Below are positions 19,804-28,601 of a stretch of DNA of 64,000 nucleotides, one piece after another. Every line of letters starts with the position of its first letter. The stretch's first letter is position 1. The notes beneath the pieces were generated by a model, which worked only from the letters and a program-made list of their open reading frames with translations, was not told the DNA's origin and searched no databases. The position numbers were made by a program, and so were the translations under genes. Origin of the DNA: Gammaproteobacteria bacterium 42_54_T18 (GTDB lineage: Bacteria; Pseudomonadota; Gammaproteobacteria; Pseudomonadales; Ketobacteraceae); contig MAAL01000018.1 in NCBI GenBank assembly GCA_002163245.1, positions 15,694 through 79,693 of the forward strand, read 5' to 3'.

Positions 19804-20540
19804 TGAAAAATTGGTTAATTTTAGGAGCTACTTCTGCAATAGCAGAGGAAGTAATGCGGATTTGGGCTGGACGTGGGTATAAATTATTTCTTGTTGCGAG
19901 AAACCAAGACAAGATGGATATGATTAAAGCTGACCTTGGTGTTCGTGGTGCGTCTCAAGTTGAAACTTATGTTTTAGACGCAAACGAAACAACGAAGCAT
20001 ATTTCTATGTTAGATGAAGCCGATAAGCGAATGGGCCATATTGATGGTGTTTTTGTGGCTCATGGTACCTTGCCGGATCAGAAGGCGTGTGAGCAAAGTT
20101 ATGATGTTGCGTATCAAGAAATTCATACCAATGCACTGAGTGTTATTTCGCTATTGACTGAGGTTGCTAATCGTTTCGAAGTTAGGGGGCATGGGGATAT
20201 TGCTGTGATTTCTTCGGTAGCAGGGGATCGAGGTCGACAATCGAATTATGTTTATGGCGCTGCAAAGGCATTGTTAAGTTCTTTTTTGCAGGGGCTTAGG
20301 AATCGATTGGTAAAATCTAACGTGCATGTGCTTACGATTAAACCGGGGTTTGTCGATACGCCAATGACTGCGGAATTTGATAAAGGTGCACTGTGGGCAA
20401 GTACTGAGCAGGTGGCACAAGGGATCGTGAGTGCCGTTGATAAGCAGCGTAATGAGGCTTACTTACCGGGTTTTTGGTGGGCTATTATGTTTATTATTAA
20501 ACATGTTCCAGAGTTTATCTTCAAAAAATTAAGTATGTGA
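19803..20540 (+). CDS. DprE2-like short-chain dehydrogenase
   Basis: This 245-aa SDR begins MKNWLILGATSAIAEEV, the modified nucleotide loop seen in DprE2 proteins. Its active site is SSVAGDRGRQSNYVYGAAK (Ser, Tyr-x3-Lys). I use ATG 19803, which overlaps the TAA of the oxidase gene (TAATG) and has GGAAGAGA upstream. A longer upstream reading frame exists but lacks support. The predicted reaction is NADH-dependent reduction of keto-erythro-pentofuranosyl polyprenyl phosphate to the arabinose form. It is the last gene of the array. Confidence 0.86.
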   Translation: MKNWLILGATSAIAEEVMRIWAGRGYKLFLVARNQDKMDMIKADLGVRGASQVETYVLDANETTKHISMLDEADKRMGHIDGVFVAHGTLPDQKACEQSYDVAYQEIHTNALSVISLLTEVANRFEVRGHGDIAVISSVAGDRGRQSNYVYGAAKALLSSFLQGLRNRLVKSNVHVLTIKPGFVDTPMTAEFDKGALWASTEQVAQGIVSAVDKQRNEAYLPGFWWAIMFIIKHVPEFIFKKLSM

Positions 20541-20590
20541 ATACGCCTAGGCATTGAGTTGTCGGGCTGGTTTAAACTTGATAAAAGCGT

Positions 20591-20632
20591 AATAAAAAAG
20601 GCTCTAGTGAATCACTAGGGCCTTTTTTATTA
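20591..20632 (+). terminator. Intrinsic terminator closing the MoxR-to-DprE2 array
   Basis: A long inverted repeat with arms of A-rich sequence plus GGC(T)CTAGTG and its near complement, an AAT loop, and a T run in the 3' arm. It is symmetric enough to work in both directions. Confidence 0.87.
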
Positions 20633-21075
20633 CTGACGTGTCAGGCCAGCGCTAATTACGTGTATTCGGCTGGTGTAGGTGGCATATACAGACGATGAAT
20701 GCTGGGTATTCACCCCATAAACTAAGCTTATTATTAACTTTTAGAAGGAAATAGCGTAAGATACAGGCGCGTAAATACGAGTGTGGTCTACACTTTATTC
20801 CTTACGACATACAGTTGAGGCATTCTTAAAATAAAGACCGCCAATCGGCAATGCTAAGCATATGACAGTTAATTGACTGTAAACAAAGCCGATATCGTTG
20901 CAACCAAACCGCTGGCCTTATTTAGTTGGTTAAAAACCTAACAACAGGTGAAGAATAAACCCTTATCAATCTGTTGAAAAACCACGCACTTATGGGCGTG
21001 GGTGAAGCCGCTTATGTAAAAGCGTTATTTTGACAGCCAATATTAAAACTGTGAGTGTGAGAGAGAGAGATTTGT
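20633..21075. other. Long intergenic region upstream of acnB
   Basis: About 440 bases without a convincing ORF. It holds a small hairpin around 20980-21000 (CCACGC...GCGTGG) and a GAGAGAGAGA ribosome-site region directly before the acnB ATG. I did not find a clear sigma-70 promoter by eye. The length suggests a regulated promoter and a long 5' leader for acnB. Confidence 0.5.
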
Positions 21076-23871
21076 ATGAGTTTGTATTCAGAATACCTAG
21101 AAGAAATTGCGGTTCGTAAAAAGGACCTAGGGTTGAATCCTCAACCTATTGATGGCGCCGAGTTGTTAGCGGAGATCATTGCTCAGATTAAAGACATTGA
21201 CAATGAGTACCGCAAGGATTCCCTAAACTTCTTCATCTACAACACCTTACCAGGCACAACCAGTGCAGCAGATGTAAAAGCGCAGTTTTTAAAAGAGATC
21301 ATTCTAGGCGAATCTGTTGTAGAAGAAATTACAGCTGAATTTGCATTTGAATTGTTATCTCACATGAAGGGCGGCCCATCTGTTAAAGCGCTTCTAGATT
21401 TGGCCTTGTCTGATGACGCATCGGTATCAACACCTGCTGCAGAAGTACTGAAGACACAAGTATTCTTATACGAAGCTGATACTGATCGTCTAGTAGCTGC
21501 ACTTAGTGCGGGCAATGCGATCGCTAAAGATATTCTAGAGAGCTACGCTCGCGCCGATTTCTTCACCAAGCTTCCTGAGATCGACGAGAAGATAGATGTT
21601 GTCACTTATATCGCCGCTGAAGGTGATATTTCTACCGATTTACTTTCTCCTGGTAACCAGGCGCACTCTCGTTCAGACCGCGAGCTTCACGGCCAGTGCA
21701 TGATCACGCCTGAAGCGCAGCAAGAAATTCAAGATCTTCAAAAGCAAAACCCAAATGCAAAAGTAATGTTGATCGCTGAAAAAGGCACCATGGGCGTAGG
21801 TTCATCTCGCATGTCTGGTGTTAACAACGTTGCTCTTTGGGCTGGCAAGCAAGCAAGCCCTTATATTCCATTCGTTAACTTTGCACCAGTTGTAGCGGGA
21901 ACGAACGATATCTCCCCAATATTCCTAACCACTGTTGGTGTGACAGGCGGTATAGGGCTTGACCTGAAAAATTGGGTGAAAAAGCTAGATGCAAACGGTA
22001 AAACTGTTCTTGACGAAAATGGCGATCCAGTATTAGAGCAAGCTTATTCCGTTGCAACTGGTACCGTGCTTACTATCAATACCAAAGAGAAAAAACTGTA
22101 TAACGGCGACAAAGAACTTGTTGATGTATCTGCCGCGTTCACCCCTCAGAAGGTTGAGTTTATGAAGGCGGGCGGTTCATACGCCATTGTCTTCGGTAAA
22201 AAGCTTCAGACTCTTGCTGCAGAAGCACTTGGCATAGAAGCGCCATTGGTATTTGCACCTTCCTTAGAGATTTCTCATGAAGCTCAAGGCCTGACGGCCG
22301 TTGAGAAAATCTTCAACATGAACGCTTTAGGTGTTGCATCGAAAACGGCACTACATGCAGGTTCTGATGTTCGCGTTAAAGTGAATATCGTTGGCTCGCA
22401 AGATACAACGGGCTTGATGACGTCTCAGGAACTTGAGTCGATGGCAGCAACCGTTATCTCTCCAAGCGTTGATGGTGCCTACCAATCAGGCTGTCACACG
22501 GCGTCTGTTTGGGATAGCAAAGCACAAACCAACATTCCTAAGCTAATGGCGTTTATGAATAAGTTTGGCCTAATCACTGCTCGCGATCCTAAAGGCGTTT
22601 ACCACGCAATGACGGACGTAATTCACAAGGTGTTGAACGACATTACAATCGATGATTCTGCAATCATCATTGGTGGTGATTCGCATACTCGTATGTCTAA
22701 AGGCGTAGCATTTGGTGCTGACTCAGGTACGGTTGCTATCGCTTTGGCTACAGGTGAAGCGGCTATGCCGATTCCAGAATCCGTTAAGGTGATGTTCAAA
22801 GGCACAATGAAAGGCCACATGGATTTCCGTGATGTGGTACATGCTACTCAGTTGCAGATGCTGAAGAAGTTTGGCGAAAACGTTTTCCAAGGTCGCGTAA
22901 TTGAAGTGCAGATTGGCACTCTATTGGCAGACCAGGCATTCACGTTCACAGACTGGACTGCTGAAATGAAGGCAAAAGCGTCTATCTGTATCTCTGAAGA
23001 CGGAACGCTTATCAAGTCGCTAGAGCTTGCTAAGAGTCGCATCCAGATAATGATTAACAAAGGCATGGAAAACGACGCAAGCATGCTACAAGGCTTGATC
23101 GACCTAGCTGACAAGCGTATTGCAGGCATTCAGTCTGGCGAAAATCCTGCGCTTGCTCCAGATGACAATGCTGAATACTTTGCTGAACTGGTTGTTGATC
23201 TGGATCTGATTGACGAGCCAATGATAGCCGATCCGGATGTGAATAACGCGGATGTATCTAAGCGATACACTCACGACACTATTCGTCCTGTATCATTCTA
23301 CAAAGGCACTAAGAAGGTTGATCTTGGTTTTGTTGGGTCATGCATGGTTCATAAGGGCGATATGAAGATCATTGCCCAAATGCTAAGAAACCTTGAAGAG
23401 CAAAATGGTGAAATTAAGTTCAACGCACCTCTTGTGATTGCGCCGCCGACTTACAATATCGTTGATGAGCTGAAAGCTGAAGGTGATTGGGATCTTCTGA
23501 AGAAGTATGCCGGCTTCGAATTTGATGATGCCCACCCTAAAGAAGCTGCTCGTACAGAATACGAGAATATGATGTATCTGGAGCGCCCAGGATGTAACTT
23601 GTGCATGGGTAACCAGGAAAAAGCTGAAAAAGGTGACACTGTGTTGGCAACCTCTACACGTCTTTTTCAGGGTCGTGTAGTAGAAGATACCAGCGAGAAG
23701 AAGGGTGAGTCATTGTTGGCATCTACGCCAGTTGTAGTGCTTTCGACTATTCTTGGTCGTACTCCGACTCTTGAAGAGTACAAGGGTGCTGTGAAGGGCA
23801 TTAACTTGACTTCTTTTGCGCCACCGTCAGACGATCTAAGCAGACCATCTATTCCGGTTAAAATGCTTTAA
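21076..23871 (+). CDS. acnB: Aconitate hydratase B, long Bacteroidetes-like form
   Basis: AcnB isomerises citrate to isocitrate in the TCA cycle, and the family also hydrates 2-methylaconitate. The 931-aa protein is clearly longer than E. coli AcnB (865 aa). The [4Fe-4S] ligands are present as Cys756 in VGSCMVHKGD and Cys840/Cys843 in PGCNLCMGNQ. Extra sequence and wording such as LHGQCMITPEAQ, KNWVKKLDANGK and TDVIHKVLNDIT look like the flavobacterial type as I remember it. Codon use differs from neighbours, with more C-ending Phe, Asn and Ile codons. That fits high expression, transfer, or both. It is a single-gene unit with its own terminator. Confidence 0.95.
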   Translation: MSLYSEYLEEIAVRKKDLGLNPQPIDGAELLAEIIAQIKDIDNEYRKDSLNFFIYNTLPGTTSAADVKAQFLKEIILGESVVEEITAEFAFELLSHMKGGPSVKALLDLALSDDASVSTPAAEVLKTQVFLYEADTDRLVAALSAGNAIAKDILESYARADFFTKLPEIDEKIDVVTYIAAEGDISTDLLSPGNQAHSRSDRELHGQCMITPEAQQEIQDLQKQNPNAKVMLIAEKGTMGVGSSRMSGVNNVALWAGKQASPYIPFVNFAPVVAGTNDISPIFLTTVGVTGGIGLDLKNWVKKLDANGKTVLDENGDPVLEQAYSVATGTVLTINTKEKKLYNGDKELVDVSAAFTPQKVEFMKAGGSYAIVFGKKLQTLAAEALGIEAPLVFAPSLEISHEAQGLTAVEKIFNMNALGVASKTALHAGSDVRVKVNIVGSQDTTGLMTSQELESMAATVISPSVDGAYQSGCHTASVWDSKAQTNIPKLMAFMNKFGLITARDPKGVYHAMTDVIHKVLNDITIDDSAIIIGGDSHTRMSKGVAFGADSGTVAIALATGEAAMPIPESVKVMFKGTMKGHMDFRDVVHATQLQMLKKFGENVFQGRVIEVQIGTLLADQAFTFTDWTAEMKAKASICISEDGTLIKSLELAKSRIQIMINKGMENDASMLQGLIDLADKRIAGIQSGENPALAPDDNAEYFAELVVDLDLIDEPMIADPDVNNADVSKRYTHDTIRPVSFYKGTKKVDLGFVGSCMVHKGDMKIIAQMLRNLEEQNGEIKFNAPLVIAPPTYNIVDELKAEGDWDLLKKYAGFEFDDAHPKEAARTEYENMMYLERPGCNLCMGNQEKAEKGDTVLATSTRLFQGRVVEDTSEKKGESLLASTPVVVLSTILGRTPTLEEYKGAVKGINLTSFAPPSDDLSRPSIPVKML

Positions 23872-23941
23872 TCTTGATTTGCCCCTGTCCTGCCCTTGGC
23901 GGGACTACTTAACCTTTAAGGGATTCTTTGGTTAAGGTATG

Positions 23942-23977
23942 AAAAAACCCGAGTGCGGAAACGCTCTCGGGTTTTTT
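23942..23977 (+). terminator. Intrinsic terminator after acnB
   Basis: Twelve-base arms AAAAAACCCGAG / CTCGGGTTTTTT with an inner GCG-GAAA-CGC helix. The A/T symmetry makes it usable for the convergent acyltransferase gene too. Confidence 0.88.
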
Positions 23978-24021
23978 GTTTCAACGCTGCCTAGGTTAGT
24001 TCCCGGTATTCGTCGGTAGGT

Positions 24022-24915
24022 CTAAGCGGGGGTGTTTTTTTTGTATAGTTTGGGTTCTTTGTTTGGGCGTTTGCTGAATCGGCGGTATTCCCATTGATAT
24101 TGCTCTGGGGCATCGGCTATAAATCTCTCTATTGACCGATTCATGCCGGTAACCGATTCAAGGAGATCTTTAGAGTAAATCATGGGGTCAGCTTTTTTGA
24201 AAACTAAACGGTATTTACCTTTAGGGAGTCTTAGGCAGTAAAAACCGAGGGCAACTGTGTCTGTGCGTTGAAGCATTTTTGAGGCGATGACGGGAGTAAG
24301 TGCTTCGATACCAAACAATGGTGCGAACACACCTCCCGATGTATCGGGCTCTTGGTCTGGTAGAATGCCAGTAATGCCGTGTTGTTTTAGGCATTTAAAT
24401 ATTGCTATAACGCCATGATTCGTTGCAGGAACGACTTTCAAGCCTAGTTGAGTTCGGGCTTTGTATATCATTTTATCGAGAGCTTCGAGCTTGCTGGGTT
24501 TGTACATAGTGGTCATTGAATAGAAGTGGGTCAAAAAATAACCTGCTATTTCCCAATTCCCTAGGTGAGGGGCAAGTAGCATGACGCCTTTGTTGTCTTT
24601 TATCGCATCACGAAGAAGCTCCTCACCTTCAACCTCTGTTATCCGCTGTATAAGTTGTAGGGGGTCTTTGGTCCAGGCGGCCCCTAGTTCAAATAGAGTT
24701 ACCCCGGTCTCTATTAGGCTTTGTTTTACCAGCCTATGGTTTTTTGCGAGCGACTGGTCGGGGTAGCATAGGTTTATATTTATTTCGGTGAAGCGTCTTA
24801 GTTCAGAGTTGCTAGCCCATAGCGACCAGCCGGCAATTTTGCCCAGCTGGTGGTTAATTGAGAGGGGAAGGGAGCCGACGGCCCTAAAAAAACTTGCGGC
24901 GAGGATGTCTTTCAC
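24022..24915 (-). CDS. LpxL/HtrB-family lipid A acyltransferase
   Basis: This 297-aa inner-membrane acyltransferase has the HX4E catalytic motif HLGNWE (His117-Glu122) and the family features GVTLFELG, LPDQEP and QYQWEYRRF. Family members add secondary acyl chains to lipid A (LpxL lauroyl, LpxM myristoyl) or, in some cases, to ornithine lipids. The chain donor cannot be told here. The start is a GTG with only a weak ribosome site. It is divergent from miaE, and lpxH lies close by, which fits a lipid A role. Confidence 0.87.
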   Translation of the reverse strand: MKDILAASFFRAVGSLPLSINHQLGKIAGWSLWASNSELRRFTEININLCYPDQSLAKNHRLVKQSLIETGVTLFELGAAWTKDPLQLIQRITEVEGEELLRDAIKDNKGVMLLAPHLGNWEIAGYFLTHFYSMTTMYKPSKLEALDKMIYKARTQLGLKVVPATNHGVIAIFKCLKQHGITGILPDQEPDTSGGVFAPLFGIEALTPVIASKMLQRTDTVALGFYCLRLPKGKYRLVFKKADPMIYSKDLLESVTGMNRSIERFIADAPEQYQWEYRRFSKRPNKEPKLYKKNTPA

Positions 24916-25007
24916 AATAATTCTTTGTCAACGTTGGTTAGTTAAGCGCAAGAATAGAGTAAAATGCGCGCCTATCCAAGTAAGCGGACAACATTGCAGG
25001 GTGATAA

Positions 25008-25625
25008 ATGGTTGATATTAGTAACATACAACAATTTCTTTTGTGTGCAACACCAGAGGCGTGGTTGGTAGAGGCAGAGAAAAACCTTGATGTCATATTG
25101 ATCGATCATGCTCACTGTGAGAAGAAGGCCGCTTCTACGGCAATGAGTTTATTGTTTCGATACGTTGATAGGAAGGAGTTGCTGATTAAGCTGTCTCAGT
25201 TGGCAAGAGAGGAGTTGCTTCACTTTGAGCAGGTTCTTGAATTTATGGACCAGCTTGATGTGAAATATGATCATATGACTGCGGGTCGTTACGCAAAAGA
25301 GCTTCGTCAGGATATTCGTGCAGATGAGCCGCATCGGCTGGTTGATACGTTGATTGTTGGCGCTATTATAGAGGCTCGCTCGTGTGAGCGCTTCGCGGCA
25401 CTTGCGCCTCGCTTGATGGAGAATGAGCGTACAGCGGCGCTAGGGCGCTATTATGTATTTTTATTGAAATCGGAAAGTCGCCACTATGAAGATTACTTGG
25501 CGTTAGCAGAGTTGTATGCGAAGGAGGGTATTGGAAGTCGCATTGAGGTATTTCTGGAGTGTGAAAAAAAGTTGATTGAAAGTGTTGATTCAGAGTTTCG
25601 CTTTCACAGTGGTGTTCCTGCTTAG
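25008..25625 (+). CDS. miaE: tRNA 2-methylthio-N6-isopentenyladenosine hydroxylase MiaE
   Basis: MiaE is a non-heme diiron oxygenase that hydroxylates ms2i6A37 of tRNA. The 205-aa helical protein shows the expected carboxylate/His ligands: Glu38 in HAHCEKKAAS, Glu69-x2-His72 in REELLHFEQ, Glu122/Glu127 in IEARSCERF, and Glu156-x2-His159 in ESRHYEDY. It is divergent from the acyltransferase and overlaps the 3' end of lpxH by four bases, tail to tail. Confidence 0.93.
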   Translation: MVDISNIQQFLLCATPEAWLVEAEKNLDVILIDHAHCEKKAASTAMSLLFRYVDRKELLIKLSQLAREELLHFEQVLEFMDQLDVKYDHMTAGRYAKELRQDIRADEPHRLVDTLIVGAIIEARSCERFAALAPRLMENERTAALGRYYVFLLKSESRHYEDYLALAELYAKEGIGSRIEVFLECEKKLIESVDSEFRFHSGVPA

Positions 25626-26362
25626 AGAGGTGTGATCTGGAATTTGCTGAGTTTAATATTTGCATCGTTAGCCACAATCATCCAGCCATACTTATCCCAG
25701 TCTCCTAGTACATAACGACATCCGCCTTCGGGATTTGTTAGGGGGTGGACTGCTGGTCGGTGCGTATGGCCGTGTATCAAAATGCTGCAACGGCTTGCGC
25801 TGAGTGTTTCTTCTACGGCCCGTTGGTCAATATCCATTATGTATTCTGATTTGTCGGCCGCTGATTCTTGGCTTTTCCGCCTGAGCTCTTGAGCGATATT
25901 GAGGCGCTCTGATATGGGCTTAGATAAAAAGTCATGTTGCCATGATGGATTTCTCACAACGTCTCTGAACGCTAAATATTGAACATCTTGGGTGCAGAGT
26001 GTGTCGCCATGCATTAGTACTACGGGCTTCTCATCAAGGTGAATGATTGTGCCATCTTTAATAAGCTGTGCACCTATATCATTGCAAAAAGATTGCCCGA
26101 TCAGAAAGTCGCGGTTACCGTGCATAATATATAAATCAATTTTTGCATCAGTAATGGTTTTTAGGTGAGCCTTAACTTTTTCAGTAAGCGGGCTAGATAT
26201 GTCATCTCCAATCCAGGCTTCGAAAAAATCGCCAAGGATATAGAGTGCAGATGTTGGTGTGTCTGAGTTGATGCATTCTCGATCGATAAACGAGAAAAGC
26301 GCCTGGGTTAGGTCCGGGCGCTTTTCCGTTAAATGCAGGTCAGATATAAACACGGTTCTCAT
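25622..26362 (-). CDS. lpxH: UDP-2,3-diacylglucosamine diphosphatase LpxH
   Basis: LpxH hydrolyses UDP-2,3-diacylglucosamine to lipid X in lipid A synthesis at the inner membrane face. The 246-aa metallophosphoesterase has the metal motifs SDLHL (Asp8, His10), LGDFFEAWIGDD (Asp45), HGNRDFLIG and HGHTHRP. It follows ppiB by 27 bases on the same strand, the ppiB-lpxH order known from E. coli. Confidence 0.96.
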   Translation of the reverse strand: MRTVFISDLHLTEKRPDLTQALFSFIDRECINSDTPTSALYILGDFFEAWIGDDISSPLTEKVKAHLKTITDAKIDLYIMHGNRDFLIGQSFCNDIGAQLIKDGTIIHLDEKPVVLMHGDTLCTQDVQYLAFRDVVRNPSWQHDFLSKPISERLNIAQELRRKSQESAADKSEYIMDIDQRAVEETLSASRCSILIHGHTHRPAVHPLTNPEGGCRYVLGDWDKYGWMIVANDANIKLSKFQITPL

Positions 26363-26389
26363 GGTATTGAGATTATTACCTTATCCTGG

Positions 26390-26908
26390 TTATTCGGCTG
26401 CTTTTTCTACAACTTCAGCTTTTTCGATAATAACAGGCTCTACAGGTACGTCCTGGTGTCCGCCGCTACGGCCGGTTTTTACGACTTTAATCTTTTCTAC
26501 AACATCCATGCCTTCGGTTACTTTACCAAATACAGCATAGCCCCAGCCTTGCTGGCTTTCGGATGTAAAGTCAAGGAAGCTGCTGTCTTTTACGTTGATG
26601 AAAAATTGCGTGCTGGCAGAGTGTGGATCAGACGTGCGAGCCATAGCGATTGTACCAACGGTATTTTTAAGCCCATTGTTAGCTTCGTTTTTAATGGTGG
26701 CATCTGTTGGTTTTTGATTCATGTCTACATCAAAGCCGCCGCCTTGGATCATAAAGTCACTGATAACGCGATGGAAAACGGTACCGTCATAGTGGCCTTT
26801 CTTTACGTATTGAACAAAATTTTCAACGGTGATGGGGGCTTTTGCTTTATCAAGCTCTAGCGTGATGTTGCCGAAGTTTGTGTGGAGGATGACTAGGATT
26901 AGTTCCAT
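26390..26908 (-). CDS. ppiB: Cytoplasmic peptidyl-prolyl isomerase PpiB (cyclophilin)
   Basis: Cyclophilins catalyse proline cis-trans isomerisation. The 172-aa protein has the core motifs [28 protein letters not shown] and [11 protein letters not shown], with no signal peptide, so it is the cytoplasmic type. The ATG gives a short MELIL extension ahead of the usual [10 protein letters not shown] beginning. An AAGG lies upstream and no better start exists. It is the probable first gene of a ppiB-lpxH unit. Confidence 0.94.
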   Translation of the reverse strand: MELILVILHTNFGNITLELDKAKAPITVENFVQYVKKGHYDGTVFHRVISDFMIQGGGFDVDMNQKPTDATIKNEANNGLKNTVGTIAMARTSDPHSASTQFFINVKDSSFLDFTSESQQGWGYAVFGKVTEGMDVVEKIKVVKTGRSGGHQDVPVEPVIIEKAEVVEKAAE

Positions 26909-27015
26909 GTTGTATGCCTTAGCTATTTTGTGTGTGTAAAAGGGTTATATCAGGTGTTTTGCTTGTTGCCAATTTTTGGTGCTATTTTTTTCTCAGTGAT
27001 TTTGAATAATGTGAC

Positions 27016-27870
27016 CTAAGGGAATCGCTGGATGTTTGCTGTTAGCGTATTTTCCATAAGAGTTGCAACGGTCATTGGGCCAACGCCACCTGGTACTGGG
27101 GTGATCCAGCTTGCGTTGTTTTGTGCAGTATTGAATTCTACGTCCCCTCGTAGCTTGCCGTCTTCGCCTCTATTGATACCAACATCAATAACGATAGCGC
27201 CCGGCTTTATCCAGTCCCCTGGTATAAAATGAGTTTTTCCTACCGCGACAACAAGCAAGTCGGCTCTCTGGACGTGGCTTTTTAGGTCTGCAGTAAATCG
27301 GTGGCAGGTCGTCGTTGTGCACCCTGCAAGTAATAGCTCCAGTGTCATTGGGCGGCCTACAATGTTTGATGCCCCTACTATGACCGCTTCAAGTCCGTGA
27401 AGATCCACGTCTGTGGTTTTTAATAGAGTCATAATGCCTTTTGGTGTGCAGGATCGTAATCCAGGCATGCGCTGGGCAAGTAACCCGACATTGGTTGGAT
27501 GGAACCCATCGACATCTTTTGCAGGGTTGATTCGATTAATGATTTCGTTTGCGTCCAGTGATTCAGGTAATGGGAGCTGTACCAGAATCCCATCAATACT
27601 ATCATCTTCATTGAGGTCGTCGATAAGCTCGTCTAGCGCTTCCTGACTTGTCTCTGAAGGCAGGTCGTATGCTCTGGACATAAATCCTATGGCTTCACAG
27701 GCTTTGCGCTTCTTATTGACATAAACGGAGGAGGCGGGGTCGTCGCCTACTAGGACTACGGCGAGCCCTGGAGGTCTGTATCCTTGTTCGGTACGGAGTG
27801 AGACGGCTTCAGATATGGATTGTCGTAGATCGGCGGCAATTTTATTGCCGTCAATGATTTGTGCTGTCAT
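27016..27870 (-). CDS. folD: Methylenetetrahydrofolate dehydrogenase/cyclohydrolase FolD
   Basis: FolD interconverts 5,10-methylene-THF and 10-formyl-THF using NADP. The 284-aa protein keeps the catalytic YVNKKRKAC region (Tyr50, Lys54), the signature [12 protein letters not shown] and the nucleotide-binding [10 protein letters not shown], and ends with [14 protein letters not shown]. It is divergent from the tRNA cluster and separated from ppiB by about 107 bases. The usual cysS neighbour of pseudomonads is not present. Confidence 0.97.
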   Translation of the reverse strand: MTAQIIDGNKIAADLRQSISEAVSLRTEQGYRPPGLAVVLVGDDPASSVYVNKKRKACEAIGFMSRAYDLPSETSQEALDELIDDLNEDDSIDGILVQLPLPESLDANEIINRINPAKDVDGFHPTNVGLLAQRMPGLRSCTPKGIMTLLKTTDVDLHGLEAVIVGASNIVGRPMTLELLLAGCTTTTCHRFTADLKSHVQRADLLVVAVGKTHFIPGDWIKPGAIVIDVGINRGEDGKLRGDVEFNTAQNNASWITPVPGGVGPMTVATLMENTLTANIQRFP

Positions 27871-28041
27871 AGGCTAATTTGATGAAGGACCTGGTTGTAT
27901 AGTGAGAAGCGAATGAAAAAGTCCAAGCTTCTCAGGAATGGAAATGAGGTGGGCATTTTCTCATTGTTGAATAAGCCGCGTAAAGTATAGTGCGCAAATG
28001 ATCTTAAAAACTTTTATTTCATTGAATTTTATAAAAAATGT

Positions 28042-28070
28042 TTGACTGAGGTGGGGTAGCTGTATATTAT
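28042..28070 (+). promoter_or_regulatory. Sigma-70 promoter of the tRNA-Pro/Arg/His cluster
   Basis: TTGACT (28042-28047), 17 bases, then TATTAT (28065-28070), followed by a GC-containing discriminator (CGCC) typical of stringently controlled stable-RNA promoters. It lies about 35 bases before tRNA-Pro. Confidence 0.8.
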
Positions 28071-28110
28071 CGCCACCTCTTCAAGGGCACTGCCCAACTG
28101 AAGAGAAAAA

Positions 28111-28187
28111 CGGGGTATAGCGCAGCCTGGTAGCGCGCCTGCTTTGGGTGCAGGATGTCGGGAGTTCGAATCTCTCTACCCCGACCA
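28111..28187 (+). tRNA. tRNA-Pro(TGG)
   Basis: 77 bases with an encoded CCA end. The acceptor CGGGGTA pairs with TACCCCG. The anticodon arm is CCTGC-TTTGGGT-GCAGG with anticodon TGG at 28145-28147, and the T arm holds GTTCGAATC. It is the first of three tRNAs in one transcript. Confidence 0.97.
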
Positions 28188-28300
28188 TATATTGGTCATT
28201 ATCCGTTTTATCTTGGTTAACATATAAGGTGATAGATAAAGACAGTTAGCAGAAAGTGTTAACAATATCAGTTGGTAGTAAGCAATAGTGGCAGCGTACT

Positions 28301-28377
28301 GCGCCCGTAGCTCAACCGGATAGAGCATCGGCCTTCTAAGCCGAGGGTTGCAGGTTCGAGTCCTGCCGGGCGCACCA
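28301..28377 (+). tRNA. tRNA-Arg(TCT)
   Basis: 77 bases with encoded CCA. Acceptor GCGCCCG pairs with CGGGCGC. The anticodon arm is TCGGC-CTTCTAA-GCCGA with TCT at 28335-28337, and the T loop is GTTCGAGTC. It follows tRNA-Pro by 113 bases. Confidence 0.97.
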
Positions 28378-28428
28378 TGTCATATTCATGTAAGCCGCTG
28401 CTACAATTGATAATTTAAGAGTTTGTTG

Positions 28429-28504
28429 GTGGGCGTAGCTCAGTTGGTAGAGCCCCGGATTGTGATTCCGGTGGTCGCGGGTTCAATCCCCGTCGTCCAC
28501 CCCA
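28429..28504 (+). tRNA. tRNA-His(GTG)
   Basis: 76 bases with encoded CCA. The anticodon arm is CCGGA-TTGTGAT-TCCGG with GTG at 28462-28464. A G at 28428 can form the extra G-1:C73 pair that marks tRNA-His. Confidence 0.97.
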
Positions 28505-28511
28505 GCATTAA

Positions 28512-28545
28512 GAAACCGGCAATATCGAAAGGTATTGCCGGTTTC
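28512..28545 (+). other. Perfect stem-loop between tRNA-His and tig
   Basis: 13-bp perfect arms GAAACCGGCAATA / TATTGCCGGTTTC around an 8-base loop. It starts 8 bases after tRNA-His and lies 56 bases before the tig ATG. The T run is weak (TTT then C). It may act as a partial terminator for the tRNA transcript or as a processing/stability element in the tig leader. Confidence 0.6.
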
Positions 28546-28601
28546 TACGTTAAAGAGCCGCTATTTTTGGCTACTACTATTCTCAAAATTGCGAGGCCAT
28601 T

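Noticed and set aside
20541-21075. Hidden small gene or RNA in the acnB upstream region
   Set aside because: No ORF with a start and ribosome site, and only a small hairpin. It is best read as a leader/promoter region.
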